A stretch of 64,000 nucleotides of DNA from Ruixingdingia sedimenti (lineage in GTDB: Bacteria; Pseudomonadota; Alphaproteobacteria; Rhodobacterales; Rhodobacteraceae): NCBI RefSeq assembly GCF_031432425.1, contig NZ_JAVKPH010000004.1, positions 124,001 to 188,000 of the forward strand. Direction: 5' to 3'. Of the stretch, positions 52,723 to 61,711 are shown one piece after another. The notes beneath the pieces were generated by a model. The model ran no database searches and was not told the DNA's origin. It saw only the letters and a program-made list of their open reading frames with translations. The first letter of the stretch is position 1. Each line of letters starts with the position of its first letter. The position numbers were made by a program, and so were the translations under genes.

Positions 52723-53793
52723 TCACCCCCGCCGTGGCGGCCGCCCGCCGGGGGCAGGGGGCCGGGTGGCAGAGGGCCGCCGCGCCGCCGGTTTGCCGGG
52801 GGCGGGCCGGTCGGCCGGGACGGGTTTGGATCCGCCGCCGCGCGCGGGCCGGTCGGCCGATGCCGGCGCCGGGCCGCGCTTGCCGCCTGCGGCAGGCTTG
52901 GCCGGGGCCGGGGCCTTGCCCGCCGTCTTGCCCGCCGTCTTGCCCTCTGTGGCCTTCCCACCCGGCGCCTTGCCCCGCACCGGGCCGCCCGGCGCGGGTT
53001 CCGCGGGCATGTCGAGCCCCAACTGGTCGCGCAGCACCCGGGGGCGGACCTCCTGCACCCCGCCGGCGGGCAGGTCCTCCAGCCGGAAGGGGCCGTAACT
53101 CACGCGGATCAGCCGGTTCACCACCAGCCCGATCGCGGCCATCGCCCGGCGCACCTCGCGGTTGCGGCCCTCGCGGATGCCCACGGTCAGCCAGGCGTTC
53201 GCGCCCTGCTGGCGGTCGAGCGTCACCGTCATCGGCTGGAACTTCTCGCCCTCGATGGTGATGCCCTTGCGCAGGGGCTCGAACACCGTGTCCTCTGGCC
53301 GTCCGTTCACCCGCACCCGGTACTTGCGCAGCCAGCCGGTGGAGGGCAGTTCCAGCCGCCGCTTCAACTCGCCATCGTTGGTCAGCAGCAACAGCCCCTC
53401 GGAATTGAGGTCGAGCCGCCCGATGGACATCACGCGCGGCATGTCCTCGGGCAGGTTGTCGAACACGGTGGGGCGGCCCTTTTCGTCGCGGGCCGATGTC
53501 ACCAGCCCCTCGGGCTTGTGGTAAAGCCACAGGCGCGGCGGCCCCCCGGCGGCGACGGGCGCGCCGTCGACGGACACGCGGTCCTTGGCGGTGACGGTGG
53601 TGGCGGGGGTGTCGATCACCTTGCCGTTCACGGCCACGCGGCCTTCGGCCACCATGCGTTCGGCATCGCGGCGCGAGGCGACGCCGGCGCGCGACAGGAA
53701 CTTGGCGATCCGTTCCGCCCCCGTGGCGCTGGTGTCGGCGGCGGCGGGGGCAGGGGCGGCGGGTTTGGCGGGGCGGCGGGGCGGTTTTGTCAT
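52723..53793 (-). CDS. RsuA/RluB/E/F-family rRNA pseudouridine synthase
   Basis: 356 residues. S4 domain at about 28-75 (RIAKFLSRAGVASRRDAERM), catalytic domain to about 260 with RLWLYHKPEGLVTS and the active-site aspartate in SIGRLDLNSEGLLLLTNDGE, and GIREGRNREVRRAMAAIGL. The last 90 residues are a low-complexity Ala/Pro/Lys/Gly tail, common in GC-rich alphaproteobacteria. RluB is the most likely orthologue. Divergent from tadA by 75 bp. Confidence 0.9.
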   Translation of the reverse strand: MTKPPRRPAKPAAPAPAAADTSATGAERIAKFLSRAGVASRRDAERMVAEGRVAVNGKVIDTPATTVTAKDRVSVDGAPVAAGGPPRLWLYHKPEGLVTSARDEKGRPTVFDNLPEDMPRVMSIGRLDLNSEGLLLLTNDGELKRRLELPSTGWLRKYRVRVNGRPEDTVFEPLRKGITIEGEKFQPMTVTLDRQQGANAWLTVGIREGRNREVRRAMAAIGLVVNRLIRVSYGPFRLEDLPAGGVQEVRPRVLRDQLGLDMPAEPAPGGPVRGKAPGGKATEGKTAGKTAGKAPAPAKPAAGGKRGPAPASADRPARGGGSKPVPADRPAPGKPAARRPSATRPPAPGGRPPRRG

Positions 53794-53868
53794 CCCCGAT
53801 CCATAGCGCCAATCCGTGCCGCGCGGAAGCGGGCTTGCGGTGCGCGGCGCGGCGCGGCAGGAAGGGGC

Positions 53869-54321
53869 ATGAGCCCCTTCCGCAGCCATATGGACGCCGC
53901 GATGGCAGAGGCCCGCGCCGCCGCCGCGCGCGGCGAGGTGCCGGTGGGCGCGGTCGTCGTCGCCCCCAATGGCCGCGTGGTGGCGCGCGCGGGCAACCGC
54001 ACCCGGGAACTGGCCGACCCCACGGCGCATGCCGAAATCCTCGCCCTGCGCGCGGCCTGCGCCGCCGCCGGGTCGGAACGGCTGCCGGGGCATGACCTTT
54101 ACGTCACGCTGGAACCCTGCCCGATGTGCGCCGCCGCCATCGGCTTCGCCCGTATCGCGCGGCTCTATTACGGCGCGGCGGATCCGAAATCGGGCGGCGT
54201 GGCGCAGGGGGCGCGGGTCTATGCGCATCCGCAATGCCACCACGCGCCCGAGGTCTATGACGGCATCGGCGCCACCGAGGCCGCGGCCCTGCTGAAGGCG
54301 TTCTTCGAGGGCCGCCGCTGA
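53869..54321 (+). CDS. tadA: tRNA-specific adenosine deaminase
   Basis: 150 residues of the cytidine/deoxycytidylate deaminase fold. The zinc and proton-shuttle motif is HAE (H54, E56), and TLEPCPMCAAA provides C84 and C87. It converts A34 to inosine in tRNA-Arg(ACG). The start follows GGAAGGGGC. Length matches TadA. Confidence 0.94.
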   Translation: MSPFRSHMDAAMAEARAAAARGEVPVGAVVVAPNGRVVARAGNRTRELADPTAHAEILALRAACAAAGSERLPGHDLYVTLEPCPMCAAAIGFARIARLYYGAADPKSGGVAQGARVYAHPQCHHAPEVYDGIGATEAAALLKAFFEGRR

Positions 54322-54340
54322 GGCCCCCGAAACGCGGCGC

Positions 54341-54364
54341 AAAATTTTTCGGGCGAAAAATTTT
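54341..54364. terminator. bidirectional A/T-arm terminator
   Basis: AAAATTTTTCG, GG, CGAAAAATTTT: an 11-bp perfect inverted repeat extended by GCGC on both sides. The U-rich strand lies within the stem on either orientation, fitting termination of both tadA and the convergent hydrolase gene. Confidence 0.75.
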
Positions 54365-54376
54365 CTGCGCGCGGTG

Positions 54377-55069
54377 TCAGAGCCGGATCGGTTCCAGCAC
54401 CTGCGGCTCCACCACGTTCACCCCCGGCAGTTCGGCCTTGAGCAGGTCGGCCGATTGTTCCAGCGCCGGGAAGGTGCGGTAGTGGCAGGGGATCAGGGTC
54501 TTGAAGTCGAAGAACTTCTTCGCGGCATAGGCCGCGCGCTTCATGTCCATCGTGTAGAAGCCCCCGGCGCAGAGGATGCCGACCTCGGGCGCGTGCAGGT
54601 CCTGGAACACCGCCATGTCGGCCATCACGTCGGTATCGCCGGAAAAGTAGATCGTCCGCCCGCCATGTTCGATCATATAGCCGCTTTCGGTGCCCAGATA
54701 GACCGGCCCGCCATCGGTGGCAAAGCTCGACGAATGGCTGGCCGCGACCATCGTCACCGCCACATTGCCGAGCCGCGCCGTGCCGCCGTTGTTGAAGCCC
54801 AGGGTGTCCACCCCGTCGCGGGCGGCGATGAAGGTGGTCAGGTCGTATTTGCCCACCACCGGGATCCCCAGCTCCTTCGCGATGGCCCCGGCCTCGCCCG
54901 CGTGGTCGCCATGCGCATGGCTGACCAGCACCGCCGTGGCGCCCGCGATCGCCTCTGCCCGCCGGTCGGCGGGGAACATCGGGTTGCCGTTGAGCCAGGG
55001 GTCGACAAGCAACACCTGATCGCCCATCGTGATGCGAAAGCCGGAATGCCCGAGCCAGGTGATCTCCAT
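54377..55069 (-). CDS. metallo-beta-lactamase-fold hydrolase (UPF0173)
   Basis: 230 residues with the metallo-beta-lactamase motif SHAHGDHAGEAGAI, a further histidine in AASHSSSF, YFSGDTDVMADM, and IPCHYRTFP near the end. It matches the UPF0173 metal-dependent hydrolase family, which has no well-defined substrate. Separate transcript; the divergent neighbour is the ceramidase-like gene. Confidence 0.9.
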   Translation of the reverse strand: MEITWLGHSGFRITMGDQVLLVDPWLNGNPMFPADRRAEAIAGATAVLVSHAHGDHAGEAGAIAKELGIPVVGKYDLTTFIAARDGVDTLGFNNGGTARLGNVAVTMVAASHSSSFATDGGPVYLGTESGYMIEHGGRTIYFSGDTDVMADMAVFQDLHAPEVGILCAGGFYTMDMKRAAYAAKKFFDFKTLIPCHYRTFPALEQSADLLKAELPGVNVVEPQVLEPIRL

Positions 55070-55128
55070 CTGCTGTCCTCCGTGTTGCAGGTCCGGGTTC
55101 GTTTCTAGCAGGCTGCGAGGGGATTGGA

Positions 55129-55791
55129 ATGGATTGGTGGGCCGCCGTCGACGGCTATTGCGAACGCACCGGGCCGGAATACTGGTCGGAGCCCGTGAAC
55201 GCGCTGACCAACCTTGCCTTCGTGCTGGCGGCCTTGGTGATGTGGCGGCGGGTCCGGGGGCAGGGGATGCCGGTGGCGGTGGCTCTTTGCGCCGTGCTGG
55301 CGGTGATCGGGGTCGGAAGCTGGCTGTTCCACACCCATGCGAACCGCGCTACCGGGCTGATGGACGTGCTGCCCATCGTCGTCTTCGTGCTGATCTACAT
55401 CTTCGCCGCCAGCCGCGACATTCTGGGAATGAAGGGCTGGCAGGCGGGGGTGGCGGTCGTGGCGTTCTTTCCCTATGCCGCCGCCACGATCCCCCTGTTC
55501 CGCCTGATCCCGGGCATCGGCAGTTCGGCGGCCTATGTCCCGGTGCCGGTGCTGATCGTGATCTATGCGGCGCTTGCCGCCCGCCGCCACCCGGCCACGG
55601 CGCTGAACCTGTTCCTGGGCGCGGCGATCCTTGCGGTGTCGCTGACCTTCCGCAGCCTCGACATGCCGGTCTGCGGCGGCTTCCCCTTGGGCACGCATTT
55701 CCTGTGGCACCTGCTGAACGGGCTGATGCTCGGCTGGATGATCGAAACCTACCGCCGCCACCTGCTTGCCAGCCGCGCGGCAGGGGGCTAA
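55129..55791 (+). CDS. ceramidase-family (alkaline ceramidase-like) membrane hydrolase
   Basis: 220 residues with about seven transmembrane helices. It has YCERTGPEYWSEPVNALTNL, GVGSWLFHTHANRATGLMDV and GTHFLWHLLNG, which carry the Ser, His and Asp residues that hold zinc in the alkaline ceramidase/PAQR superfamily. It probably hydrolyses an amide-linked lipid, though bacterial members lack a proven substrate. It is followed by gatCA 45 bp downstream. Confidence 0.85.
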   Translation: MDWWAAVDGYCERTGPEYWSEPVNALTNLAFVLAALVMWRRVRGQGMPVAVALCAVLAVIGVGSWLFHTHANRATGLMDVLPIVVFVLIYIFAASRDILGMKGWQAGVAVVAFFPYAAATIPLFRLIPGIGSSAAYVPVPVLIVIYAALAARRHPATALNLFLGAAILAVSLTFRSLDMPVCGGFPLGTHFLWHLLNGLMLGWMIETYRRHLLASRAAGG

Positions 55792-55836
55792 ACCCGCAGC
55801 CGACCGCAGGACAAGATCAGCGCCCCGGAGGCATCC

Positions 55837-56124
55837 ATGTCCATCGACACCGACACCGCGCGCCGCGTGGCGAAGCTCGCCCGTATCCGCGTCGCGGAAT
55901 CCGACCTGCCCGCGCTGGCGGGCGAGCTTTCGCATATGCTGACCTTCATGGAACAGCTGAACGAGGTGGATGTGGAGGGGGTCGAACCGATGACCTCGGT
56001 CACGCCGATGCGGCTCAAGCGGCGGGCGGATGTGGTCGATGACGGCGGCTATCCCGACCGTATCCTGAAAAACGCGCCCGATGCGCGCGAAGGGTTCTTT
56101 GCCGTGCCGAAGGTGGTGGAATGA
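55837..56124 (+). CDS. gatC: Asp/Glu-tRNA amidotransferase subunit C
   Basis: 95 residues: MSIDTDTARRVAKLARIRVA then LSHMLTFMEQLNEVDVEGVE and PMTSVTPMRLKRRADVVDDG, the GatC signature. It stabilises the GatA/GatB complex that makes Gln-tRNA and Asn-tRNA. Its stop overlaps the gatA start (ATGA). gatB is not in the window. Confidence 0.96.
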   Translation: MSIDTDTARRVAKLARIRVAESDLPALAGELSHMLTFMEQLNEVDVEGVEPMTSVTPMRLKRRADVVDDGGYPDRILKNAPDAREGFFAVPKVVE

Positions 56125-57599
56125 CGCCGAACAGCCTGACCATCGCCGAGGCGCGCGACGCGCTGCGCAAGGGCGAACTGACCGCCGTGGACCTGACGAT
56201 GGCCTGCCTGACGGCGATGGACGCGGGCGACCCGCTGAACGCCTTCGTGCACAAGACCCCCGATATCGCGCTGGATCAGGCGCGCGCGGCCGATGCGCGG
56301 CTGGCGGCGGGCGATGCGCCCGCGATGTGCGGCATCCCCCTCGGCATCAAGGACCTGTTCTGCACCCGGGGCGTGCCCTCGCAGGCGGCGTCGAACATCC
56401 TGAAGGGCTTCCGCCCGGAATACGAATCGACCGTCACGGCGAACCTGTTCGGCGCCGGTGCGGTGATGCTGGGCAAGCTCAACATGGACGAATTCGCCAT
56501 GGGCTCGTCCAACGAAACCTCGTGCTATGGCCCGGCGGTCAACCCCTGGAAGGTCGACGACCGGCAGTTGACGGCGGGCGGATCCTCGGGCGGGTCGGCG
56601 GCGGCGGTGGCGGGGGGGCTGTGCCTTGCCGCGACCGGCACCGACACCGGCGGTTCCATCCGCCAGCCCGCGGCCTTCACCGGCATCGTCGGGCTGAAAC
56701 CCACCTACGGCCGCGTGTCGCGGTGGGGCACCATCGCCTTCGCCAGTTCCCTCGACCAGGCCGGGCCGATGACGCGCACGGTGCGCGACGCCGCGATCAT
56801 GTTGCAGGCGATGGCCGGGCACGACCCGAAGGATTCCACCTCCGCCGACATTCCGCTGCCGGATTTCGAGGCCGCGCTGACCGGCGACATCCGCGGCAAG
56901 ACCGTGGGCATCCCGCGCGAATACCGCATGGAGGGCATGCCCGCGGAAATCGAGGCGCTGTGGCAGAAGGGCGCCGGGATGCTGCGCGACGCGGGCGCCA
57001 GAATCGTCGACATCAGCCTGCCGCATACGAAATACGCGCTGCCCGCCTATTACGTCATCGCGCCCGCCGAGGCGTCGTCCAACCTCGCGCGCTATGACGG
57101 CGTGCGCTATGGCCACCGTGCGGCGCTGGCGGCGGGCGACGGCATCACCGAGATGTACGAAAAGACCCGCGCCGAGGGCTTCGGCAAAGAGGTCCAGCGC
57201 CGGGTGATGATCGGCACCTATGTGCTGTCGGCGGGCTTCTACGACGCCTATTACAACCGCGCCCGCAAGATCCGCGCGCTGATCAAGCGCGACTTCGATC
57301 AGGTCTTTGCCCAAGGCGTGGACGTGATCCTGACCCCGGCCACGCCCTCTGCCGCCTTCGGTCTGGGGGAAATGGCGCATGCCGACCCGGTGCAGATGTA
57401 CCTCAACGACGTGTTCACCGTGACGGTGAACCTCGCCGGCCTGCCCGGGATCGCGGTTCCGGCGGGGCTGGACGCCAAGGGGCTGCCGCTCGGCCTGCAA
57501 CTGATCGGCCGTCCCTGGGACGAGGCCGGGCTGCTCGATCACGCCCATGTGCTGGAACGCGCTGCGGGCTTTGTTTCCAAACCGGAAAAATGGTGGTAA
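56121..57599 (+). CDS. gatA: Asp/Glu-tRNA amidotransferase subunit A
   Basis: 492 residues of the amidase-signature family. The Ser-cisSer-Lys triad is in GIPLGIKDLF (Lys), LTAGGSSGGSAAAVAGGLC and ATGTDTGGSIRQPAAFTG (Ser). It frees ammonia from glutamine for transamidation of mischarged tRNA. Coupled to gatC. Confidence 0.96.
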   Translation: MTPNSLTIAEARDALRKGELTAVDLTMACLTAMDAGDPLNAFVHKTPDIALDQARAADARLAAGDAPAMCGIPLGIKDLFCTRGVPSQAASNILKGFRPEYESTVTANLFGAGAVMLGKLNMDEFAMGSSNETSCYGPAVNPWKVDDRQLTAGGSSGGSAAAVAGGLCLAATGTDTGGSIRQPAAFTGIVGLKPTYGRVSRWGTIAFASSLDQAGPMTRTVRDAAIMLQAMAGHDPKDSTSADIPLPDFEAALTGDIRGKTVGIPREYRMEGMPAEIEALWQKGAGMLRDAGARIVDISLPHTKYALPAYYVIAPAEASSNLARYDGVRYGHRAALAAGDGITEMYEKTRAEGFGKEVQRRVMIGTYVLSAGFYDAYYNRARKIRALIKRDFDQVFAQGVDVILTPATPSAAFGLGEMAHADPVQMYLNDVFTVTVNLAGLPGIAVPAGLDAKGLPLGLQLIGRPWDEAGLLDHAHVLERAAGFVSKPEKWW

Positions 57600-57631
57600 A
57601 GCGCCCGGCTGATACCCCCGAGAGGCTCCCG

Positions 57632-58372
57632 ATGCTGCGTCATGCCCTTCTTGCCCTGCCGGTCCTTGCGCTTGCCGCCTGTTCGCCCCCGGTGCCGGAT
57701 TCCGGCGCGGGCGTCGGGTTCGAAAGCTATTCCGACTATATCAAGCGGCGCGACGGGGTGCTGACCGGACAGGCGCAGGGGGCGCAGGGCACGATCGCGA
57801 CCGGCACGCCGATCAGTTCCGAAACCGTCAGCAGCGCCCCCATCGGCGCGCCGCTGCCGCTGCCGCCCGCCGCGCAGGCCCCCGCGCCCGCCGCCGGCGC
57901 CGCCTCGGCCACCCGCGCGCGCGCCGATACCATCGCCGGCGTGCAACAGCAGACGGGCGAGATGCGGCAGGTTTCCGGCGGCCATGCCGGGATTTCCGAC
58001 GAGCAGGATTTCGATGCCGTCGCCTCGCGCGAATCCATCGAAAGCGACCGGCAGCGGCGCGAACAGCAGCAGGCGCAATATGTCGTGGTCCAGCCCGAAC
58101 CGCTGCCGCAGCGCACGGGGGCCGCGGCGCCGAACATCGTGGAATTCGCGCTGTCGACCCGCCATGCGCCCGGCACGCAGATGTACCGCCGCTCGGGCCT
58201 GCGGTTCACCAGCCCCGAACGGGCCTGCGCGCGCTATACCTCGGCGGATCTCGCGCAAGAGGCGTTCCTCGCCTCCGGCGGGCCGGACCGCGACCCGAAA
58301 AGCCTCGACCCCGACGGCGACGGCTTCGCCTGCGGCTGGGACCCGCGCCCCTTCCGCGCGGCGCTGCAATAG
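57632..58372 (+). CDS. lipoprotein with C-terminal Excalibur-like motif
   Basis: 246 residues. The lipobox LALAAC anchors the protein; a long Ala/Pro/Gln-rich spacer follows (about 60-165). The C-terminus has SPERACARYTSADLAQEAFL and DPDGDGFACGWDP, the Excalibur (calcium-binding) signature with its two cysteines. Function unknown; probably periplasmic. The stop TAG is followed directly by the amidase GTG, so the two may be cotranscribed. Confidence 0.8.
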   Translation: MLRHALLALPVLALAACSPPVPDSGAGVGFESYSDYIKRRDGVLTGQAQGAQGTIATGTPISSETVSSAPIGAPLPLPPAAQAPAPAAGAASATRARADTIAGVQQQTGEMRQVSGGHAGISDEQDFDAVASRESIESDRQRREQQQAQYVVVQPEPLPQRTGAAAPNIVEFALSTRHAPGTQMYRRSGLRFTSPERACARYTSADLAQEAFLASGGPDRDPKSLDPDGDGFACGWDPRPFRAALQ

Positions 58373-59065
58373 GTGACGGCGGCGTATCCGTCGCCCAATT
58401 CCGGCCCCCGCCGCGACGGGCACCTGCCGCGGCTGGTGGTGCTGCACTATACCGGGATGGCAAGCTGCGCCGCGGCGCTGGCGCGGCTCTGTGACCCGGC
58501 GGCAGAGGTTTCGGCCCATTACCTGATCGACGAGGGCGGCGCGGTGCTGGCGCTGGTGCCGGAAGAGGCGCGCGCCTGGCATGCCGGGGCGGGGGCATGG
58601 GGCGGGCAGGGCGACGTGAATTCGCGCTCGATCGGGATCGAACTGGCGAACCCCGGCGACCGGCCCTTTGCCGAACCGCAGATGGCGGCGCTGGAACGGC
58701 TTCTGCCCGGGATCCTGACGCGCTGGCAGATCCCGCCGCAGGGCGTGATCGCGCATTCCGACCTCGCCCCCGACCGCAAGTCCGACCCGGGGCCGCGCTT
58801 CGACTGGCGCCGCCTCGCCCGCCAGGGGCTGGCGGTCTGGCCCGACGCGCCCGCACCCGCCGCCGACGCGCCCCCCGCGCTGCCCGCCGCCTTCGCCGCC
58901 CGCGCCCGCGCCTTCGGCTATCCCGACGCCCCGCCCGAAACCCTGCTCGCCGCCTTCCGCCTGCGCTTTCGCCCCTGGGCGCGCGGCCCGCTCGACGCCA
59001 CCGACCTCGTGCTCGCCGACAGCCTCGCCCGCCGCTACCCGGCGCCCCCACCACTTTCTGTCTGA
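58373..59065 (+). CDS. N-acetylmuramoyl-L-alanine amidase (AmpD/AmiD type)
   Basis: 230 residues of the Amidase_2 fold. The zinc ligands are H25 (VVLHYTG), H128 (IAHSDLAP) and D138 (RKSDPG), with catalytic E90 (GIELAN). Residues 160-230 form a helical cell-wall binding-like region. It cleaves the amide between MurNAc and L-Ala in peptidoglycan fragments. No signal peptide is seen, so an AmpD-like cytoplasmic role is likely. The start is GTG directly after the lipoprotein stop. Confidence 0.88.
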   Translation: MTAAYPSPNSGPRRDGHLPRLVVLHYTGMASCAAALARLCDPAAEVSAHYLIDEGGAVLALVPEEARAWHAGAGAWGGQGDVNSRSIGIELANPGDRPFAEPQMAALERLLPGILTRWQIPPQGVIAHSDLAPDRKSDPGPRFDWRRLARQGLAVWPDAPAPAADAPPALPAAFAARARAFGYPDAPPETLLAAFRLRFRPWARGPLDATDLVLADSLARRYPAPPPLSV

Positions 59066-59080
59066 AAATATCCCGGGGTC
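59052..59080 (-). repeat. GATATTTG-like intergenic repeat, copy 9 (single)
   Basis: The reverse strand reads GGGATATTTTCAGACAGAAA then GTG, matching copies 1 and 3 in the ACAGAAAGTG half. It overlaps the last codons of the amidase gene and has no inverted partner nearby. Confidence 0.55.
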
Positions 59081-59122
59081 CGGGGCAGCGCCCCGGCGCC
59101 CACCCCGCCCCCCGCAATCCGG

Positions 59123-59150
59123 TTGACGCCCGCCCTCCGACCCCTTACCT
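59123..59150 (+). promoter_or_regulatory. sigma-70 promoter of rnpB
   Basis: TTGACG at 59123-59128 and TTACCT at 59145-59150, 16 bp apart. The predicted start, about 7 bp after the -10, coincides with the 5' end of the RNase P RNA. Confidence 0.7.
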
Positions 59151-59157
59151 CAGCCTT

Positions 59158-59561
59158 GCGCGGAGGGCCGGACGGCCGCGGCCGCGGTCAGGTCCGCAAG
59201 GATACCGGCCGGGGTCGAGGAAAGTCCGGACTCCATGAGGCAAGGGTGCCGGGTAACGCCCGGCGGGGGCAACCCCAGGGACAGCGCCACAGAGAAGAGA
59301 CAGCCCCCGTTCCGGCGGGGGTGATGGTGAAACGGTGGGGTAAGAGCCCACCGCGGGACTGGCAACAGGACCGGCACGGCAAGCCCCACCCGGAGCAATG
59401 CCGAATAGGGGTTCCGCGCCGCCGGGCGACCGGCGGCAGGGAGGTCTCAGCCCGAGGAACCCGGGTTGGCAGCTTGATCCCGCCGGTAACGGCGGGGCCA
59501 GAGGAATGGCCGTCGAAGGGGGCGACCCCGGAACAGAATCCGGCTTACAGGCCCTCCGCGC
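59158..59561 (+). ncRNA. rnpB: RNase P RNA (class A)
   Basis: The 404-nt gene starts GCGCGGAGGGCC and ends GGCCCTCCGCGC, which pair as helix P1. It has the conserved GAGGAAAGTCCGGACTCC near the 5' end, GGTAAGAGCCCACCGCG in the middle, and GAGGAATGGCCGTCGAA with ACAGAATCCGGCTTACAG near the 3' end. It is the catalytic RNA that trims 5' leaders of tRNA precursors. The preceding promoter fits its position. All apparent reading frames within it are artefacts. Confidence 0.96.
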
Positions 59562-59716
59562 ATGTTTTCCCTCCGTCAAGCCTGCGGGATGTCCCATAGG
59601 GTCCCGCGATGGCGCCGGGGCCTGCTGCCTGTGGCGAACCGCGCGGAACGTGACCGCCGCGTCCGGCCCGGTCTAGCCTGACCCTGCGATACCCGCCGCC
59701 CGGCAGGGAGGCCGGG

Positions 59717-59749
59717 CCCGTATCGAGCCCGTATCGAGCCCGTATTGAG
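59717..59749 (+). repeat. three 11-bp tandem repeats before dctP-like gene
   Basis: CCCGTATCGAG, CCCGTATCGAG and CCCGTATTGAG follow one another; the third merges into the Shine-Dalgarno region (TTGAGGAGGT). It may be a regulatory site or a slippage expansion in the leader. Confidence 0.7.
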
Positions 59750-59757
59750 GAGGTCAC

Positions 59758-60777
59758 ATGAAAAAGTTCCGTTCCGGTGCCGCGCTTCTGGCGCTGGCGG
59801 TCGGCATCGCGGGCGCCGGCAGCGCGCTGGCCGATCCCGTCAAGCTGAAGTTCGCCCATACCCTGCCGGGCACCCATTACCTGTGGGAACAGGGCTTTCA
59901 GAAGTTCACCGAGGCCGTCACCGCCGCCACCGACGGGCAGGTGGAATTCGAGGTCTATCCGGCCGGGCAGCTCGGCAAGGACAATCTCGCCGTGCTGAAT
60001 TCGGGCCTTGCCGACATCTCGATGATGATCCCGATGTATGCGCCCGACAAGTTCCCGCTGTCGGGGATCAACGAACTGCCGGGGATGTTCACGTCCTCCT
60101 GCGACGTGACGGCCAAGTACAAGCGCATGTCGAGCCCCGGCAACGTGCTCGCGACCGAGGAATACGACCCGCTCGGCCTGCATGTGATCTTCGTCAACGG
60201 CTTTCCGTCCTACATCCTGAACACGGCGAAAAAGCAGGTCAAGACGCTGGCCGATGCCGAGGGGCTCAAGATCTGGGTCGGCGGCGCGGGCATGGACAAG
60301 GCGGTGCGCGCCATGGGCGGCGTGCCGATCCGCCTGACGGCCTACGAGCTTTACGACGCGATGACCCGCGGCACGGTGGACGGCGCGCTGTTCCCGGCGT
60401 CGAGCATCCCGCAGTACAAGCTGGAAACCGAACTGAAATATTCGCTGGAACAACTCTACCTCGGTACCGGGGTGTTCTTCCTGGCGATGACGAACGAGAA
60501 ATGGGCCGCGCTGCCCGACAACGTGAAGGACGCGATCAACGCCGCCCGCGACGCGGTGGAGCCCGAACTTTGCGCCTGGCTCGACGCGGATGACACCGCC
60601 AAGCGCGACCGGCTGGTGGCCGAGAACGGGCTGTCCGTGGTGCAGCTGTCGCCCGAACAGGATGCCGAATGGAAGGCCCGGATCGAGAAGGTCGCGCAGG
60701 ACTGGGCGGCGGAACTCGACGGGCAGGGCAGGGCGGGGTCCGCCACGCTGGAGGCGATGCGCGCGGCCGGGAACTGA
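59758..60777 (+). CDS. TRAP transporter substrate-binding protein (DctP family)
   Basis: 339 residues with a signal peptide (LLALAVGIAGAGSALA) and a DctP fold: KLKFAHTLPGTHYLWEQGFQ, FEVYPAGQLGKDNLAVLNSG, and the carboxylate-binding region MGGVPIRLTAYELYDAMTRG. It would present an organic acid or similar ligand to a DctQ/DctM permease, but no permease gene is in the window, so it is an orphan here. GAGGAGGT precedes the ATG. Confidence 0.9.
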   Translation: MKKFRSGAALLALAVGIAGAGSALADPVKLKFAHTLPGTHYLWEQGFQKFTEAVTAATDGQVEFEVYPAGQLGKDNLAVLNSGLADISMMIPMYAPDKFPLSGINELPGMFTSSCDVTAKYKRMSSPGNVLATEEYDPLGLHVIFVNGFPSYILNTAKKQVKTLADAEGLKIWVGGAGMDKAVRAMGGVPIRLTAYELYDAMTRGTVDGALFPASSIPQYKLETELKYSLEQLYLGTGVFFLAMTNEKWAALPDNVKDAINAARDAVEPELCAWLDADDTAKRDRLVAENGLSVVQLSPEQDAEWKARIEKVAQDWAAELDGQGRAGSATLEAMRAAGN

Positions 60778-60845
60778 ACCCGTCCGCCACGCCCGCGGCG
60801 CCGGGGATGCCGGCGCCGTTTTTGCATCGAAAGGAACCGCACCGC

Positions 60846-61631
60846 ATGGCCGAAGGCACTGTCGTCACCAGCCGCGAAGGCGCCGTGGGCGTGATCGAAC
60901 TCGCCCGCCCCGAAAAGTTCAACGCCATCAACCGCGCGACCTTCACCGCCATGGTCGCGGCGATGGAGGCGTTCGAGGCCGAAGGCTCGGGCATCCGCGC
61001 GGTGCTGATCCGGGCGCAGGGGCGCAATTTCTGCACCGGCGGCGATCTGGTCGAAGCACAGTCGATGGAGGGCGATTCCGCCGCGCTGGCCGAATACCTC
61101 GCCTTCATGAACGGCGCGCTGACGCGGCTGGAGGCAAGCCCCCTGCCGGTGGTCTGCGCCTGCCAGGGGCTGGTGCTGGCCGGCGGGCTGGAAATCGCGC
61201 TGGCCTGCGATGTGGTCTTTGCCGCCGACACCGCGCGCTTCGGCGACCAGCATGTGCATTACGGGCTGATCCCGGGCTGGGGCGCCACGCAGCGGCTGGT
61301 GCATCAGGCGGGGCTGCGGCGCGCGCTGGACCTGATGTTTTCCGGCCGCTGGCTGGATGCGCAGACGGCCGGGGCCTGGGGGATCGTGAACCATGTCGTG
61401 CCCGCCGACGATCTTGCCGAGGCCGCGATGGCCTATTGCGCCACGCTGGCCAGCCGCAGCCGCCCCGGCCTTGCGGCGATGAAGGCGCTTGCCCGCGCCG
61501 CGGGCGACCTGCCGCTGGACGAGGGGCTGCGGCTGGAAACCGCCCGCACCGTGCAGATCATGGAAGGCCCCGACCCGGCCGAGGGCATCCGCGCCTTCCT
61601 CGACCGCCGCCGGCCGCGGTTCGGGGGCTGA
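60846..61631 (+). CDS. enoyl-CoA hydratase/isomerase (crotonase) family protein
   Basis: 261 residues. The oxyanion-hole segments are RNFCTGGDL and QGLVLAGGLEIALACD. Enoyl-CoA hydratases use two glutamates: the first is present (E116), but the second position in FGDQHVHYGLIPGWG is histidine (H136). So simple hydration is doubtful, and isomerase, decarboxylase or thioesterase activity is possible. The gene is 68 bp after the DctP-like gene on the same strand. Confidence 0.87.
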   Translation: MAEGTVVTSREGAVGVIELARPEKFNAINRATFTAMVAAMEAFEAEGSGIRAVLIRAQGRNFCTGGDLVEAQSMEGDSAALAEYLAFMNGALTRLEASPLPVVCACQGLVLAGGLEIALACDVVFAADTARFGDQHVHYGLIPGWGATQRLVHQAGLRRALDLMFSGRWLDAQTAGAWGIVNHVVPADDLAEAAMAYCATLASRSRPGLAAMKALARAAGDLPLDEGLRLETARTVQIMEGPDPAEGIRAFLDRRRPRFGG

Positions 61632-61711
61632 ACGGCCGCTTTTCGCTTCGCAGCCCCCACGGCCCGCGCTAGGATCGCGCCGCAGTAACGAGGACCGGGC
61701 AGTACAGTACC

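Noticed and set aside
59203..59600. Several open frames over the RNase P RNA region on both strands
   Set aside because: The whole segment matches the conserved RNase P RNA core and P1 pairing, so these frames are chance.
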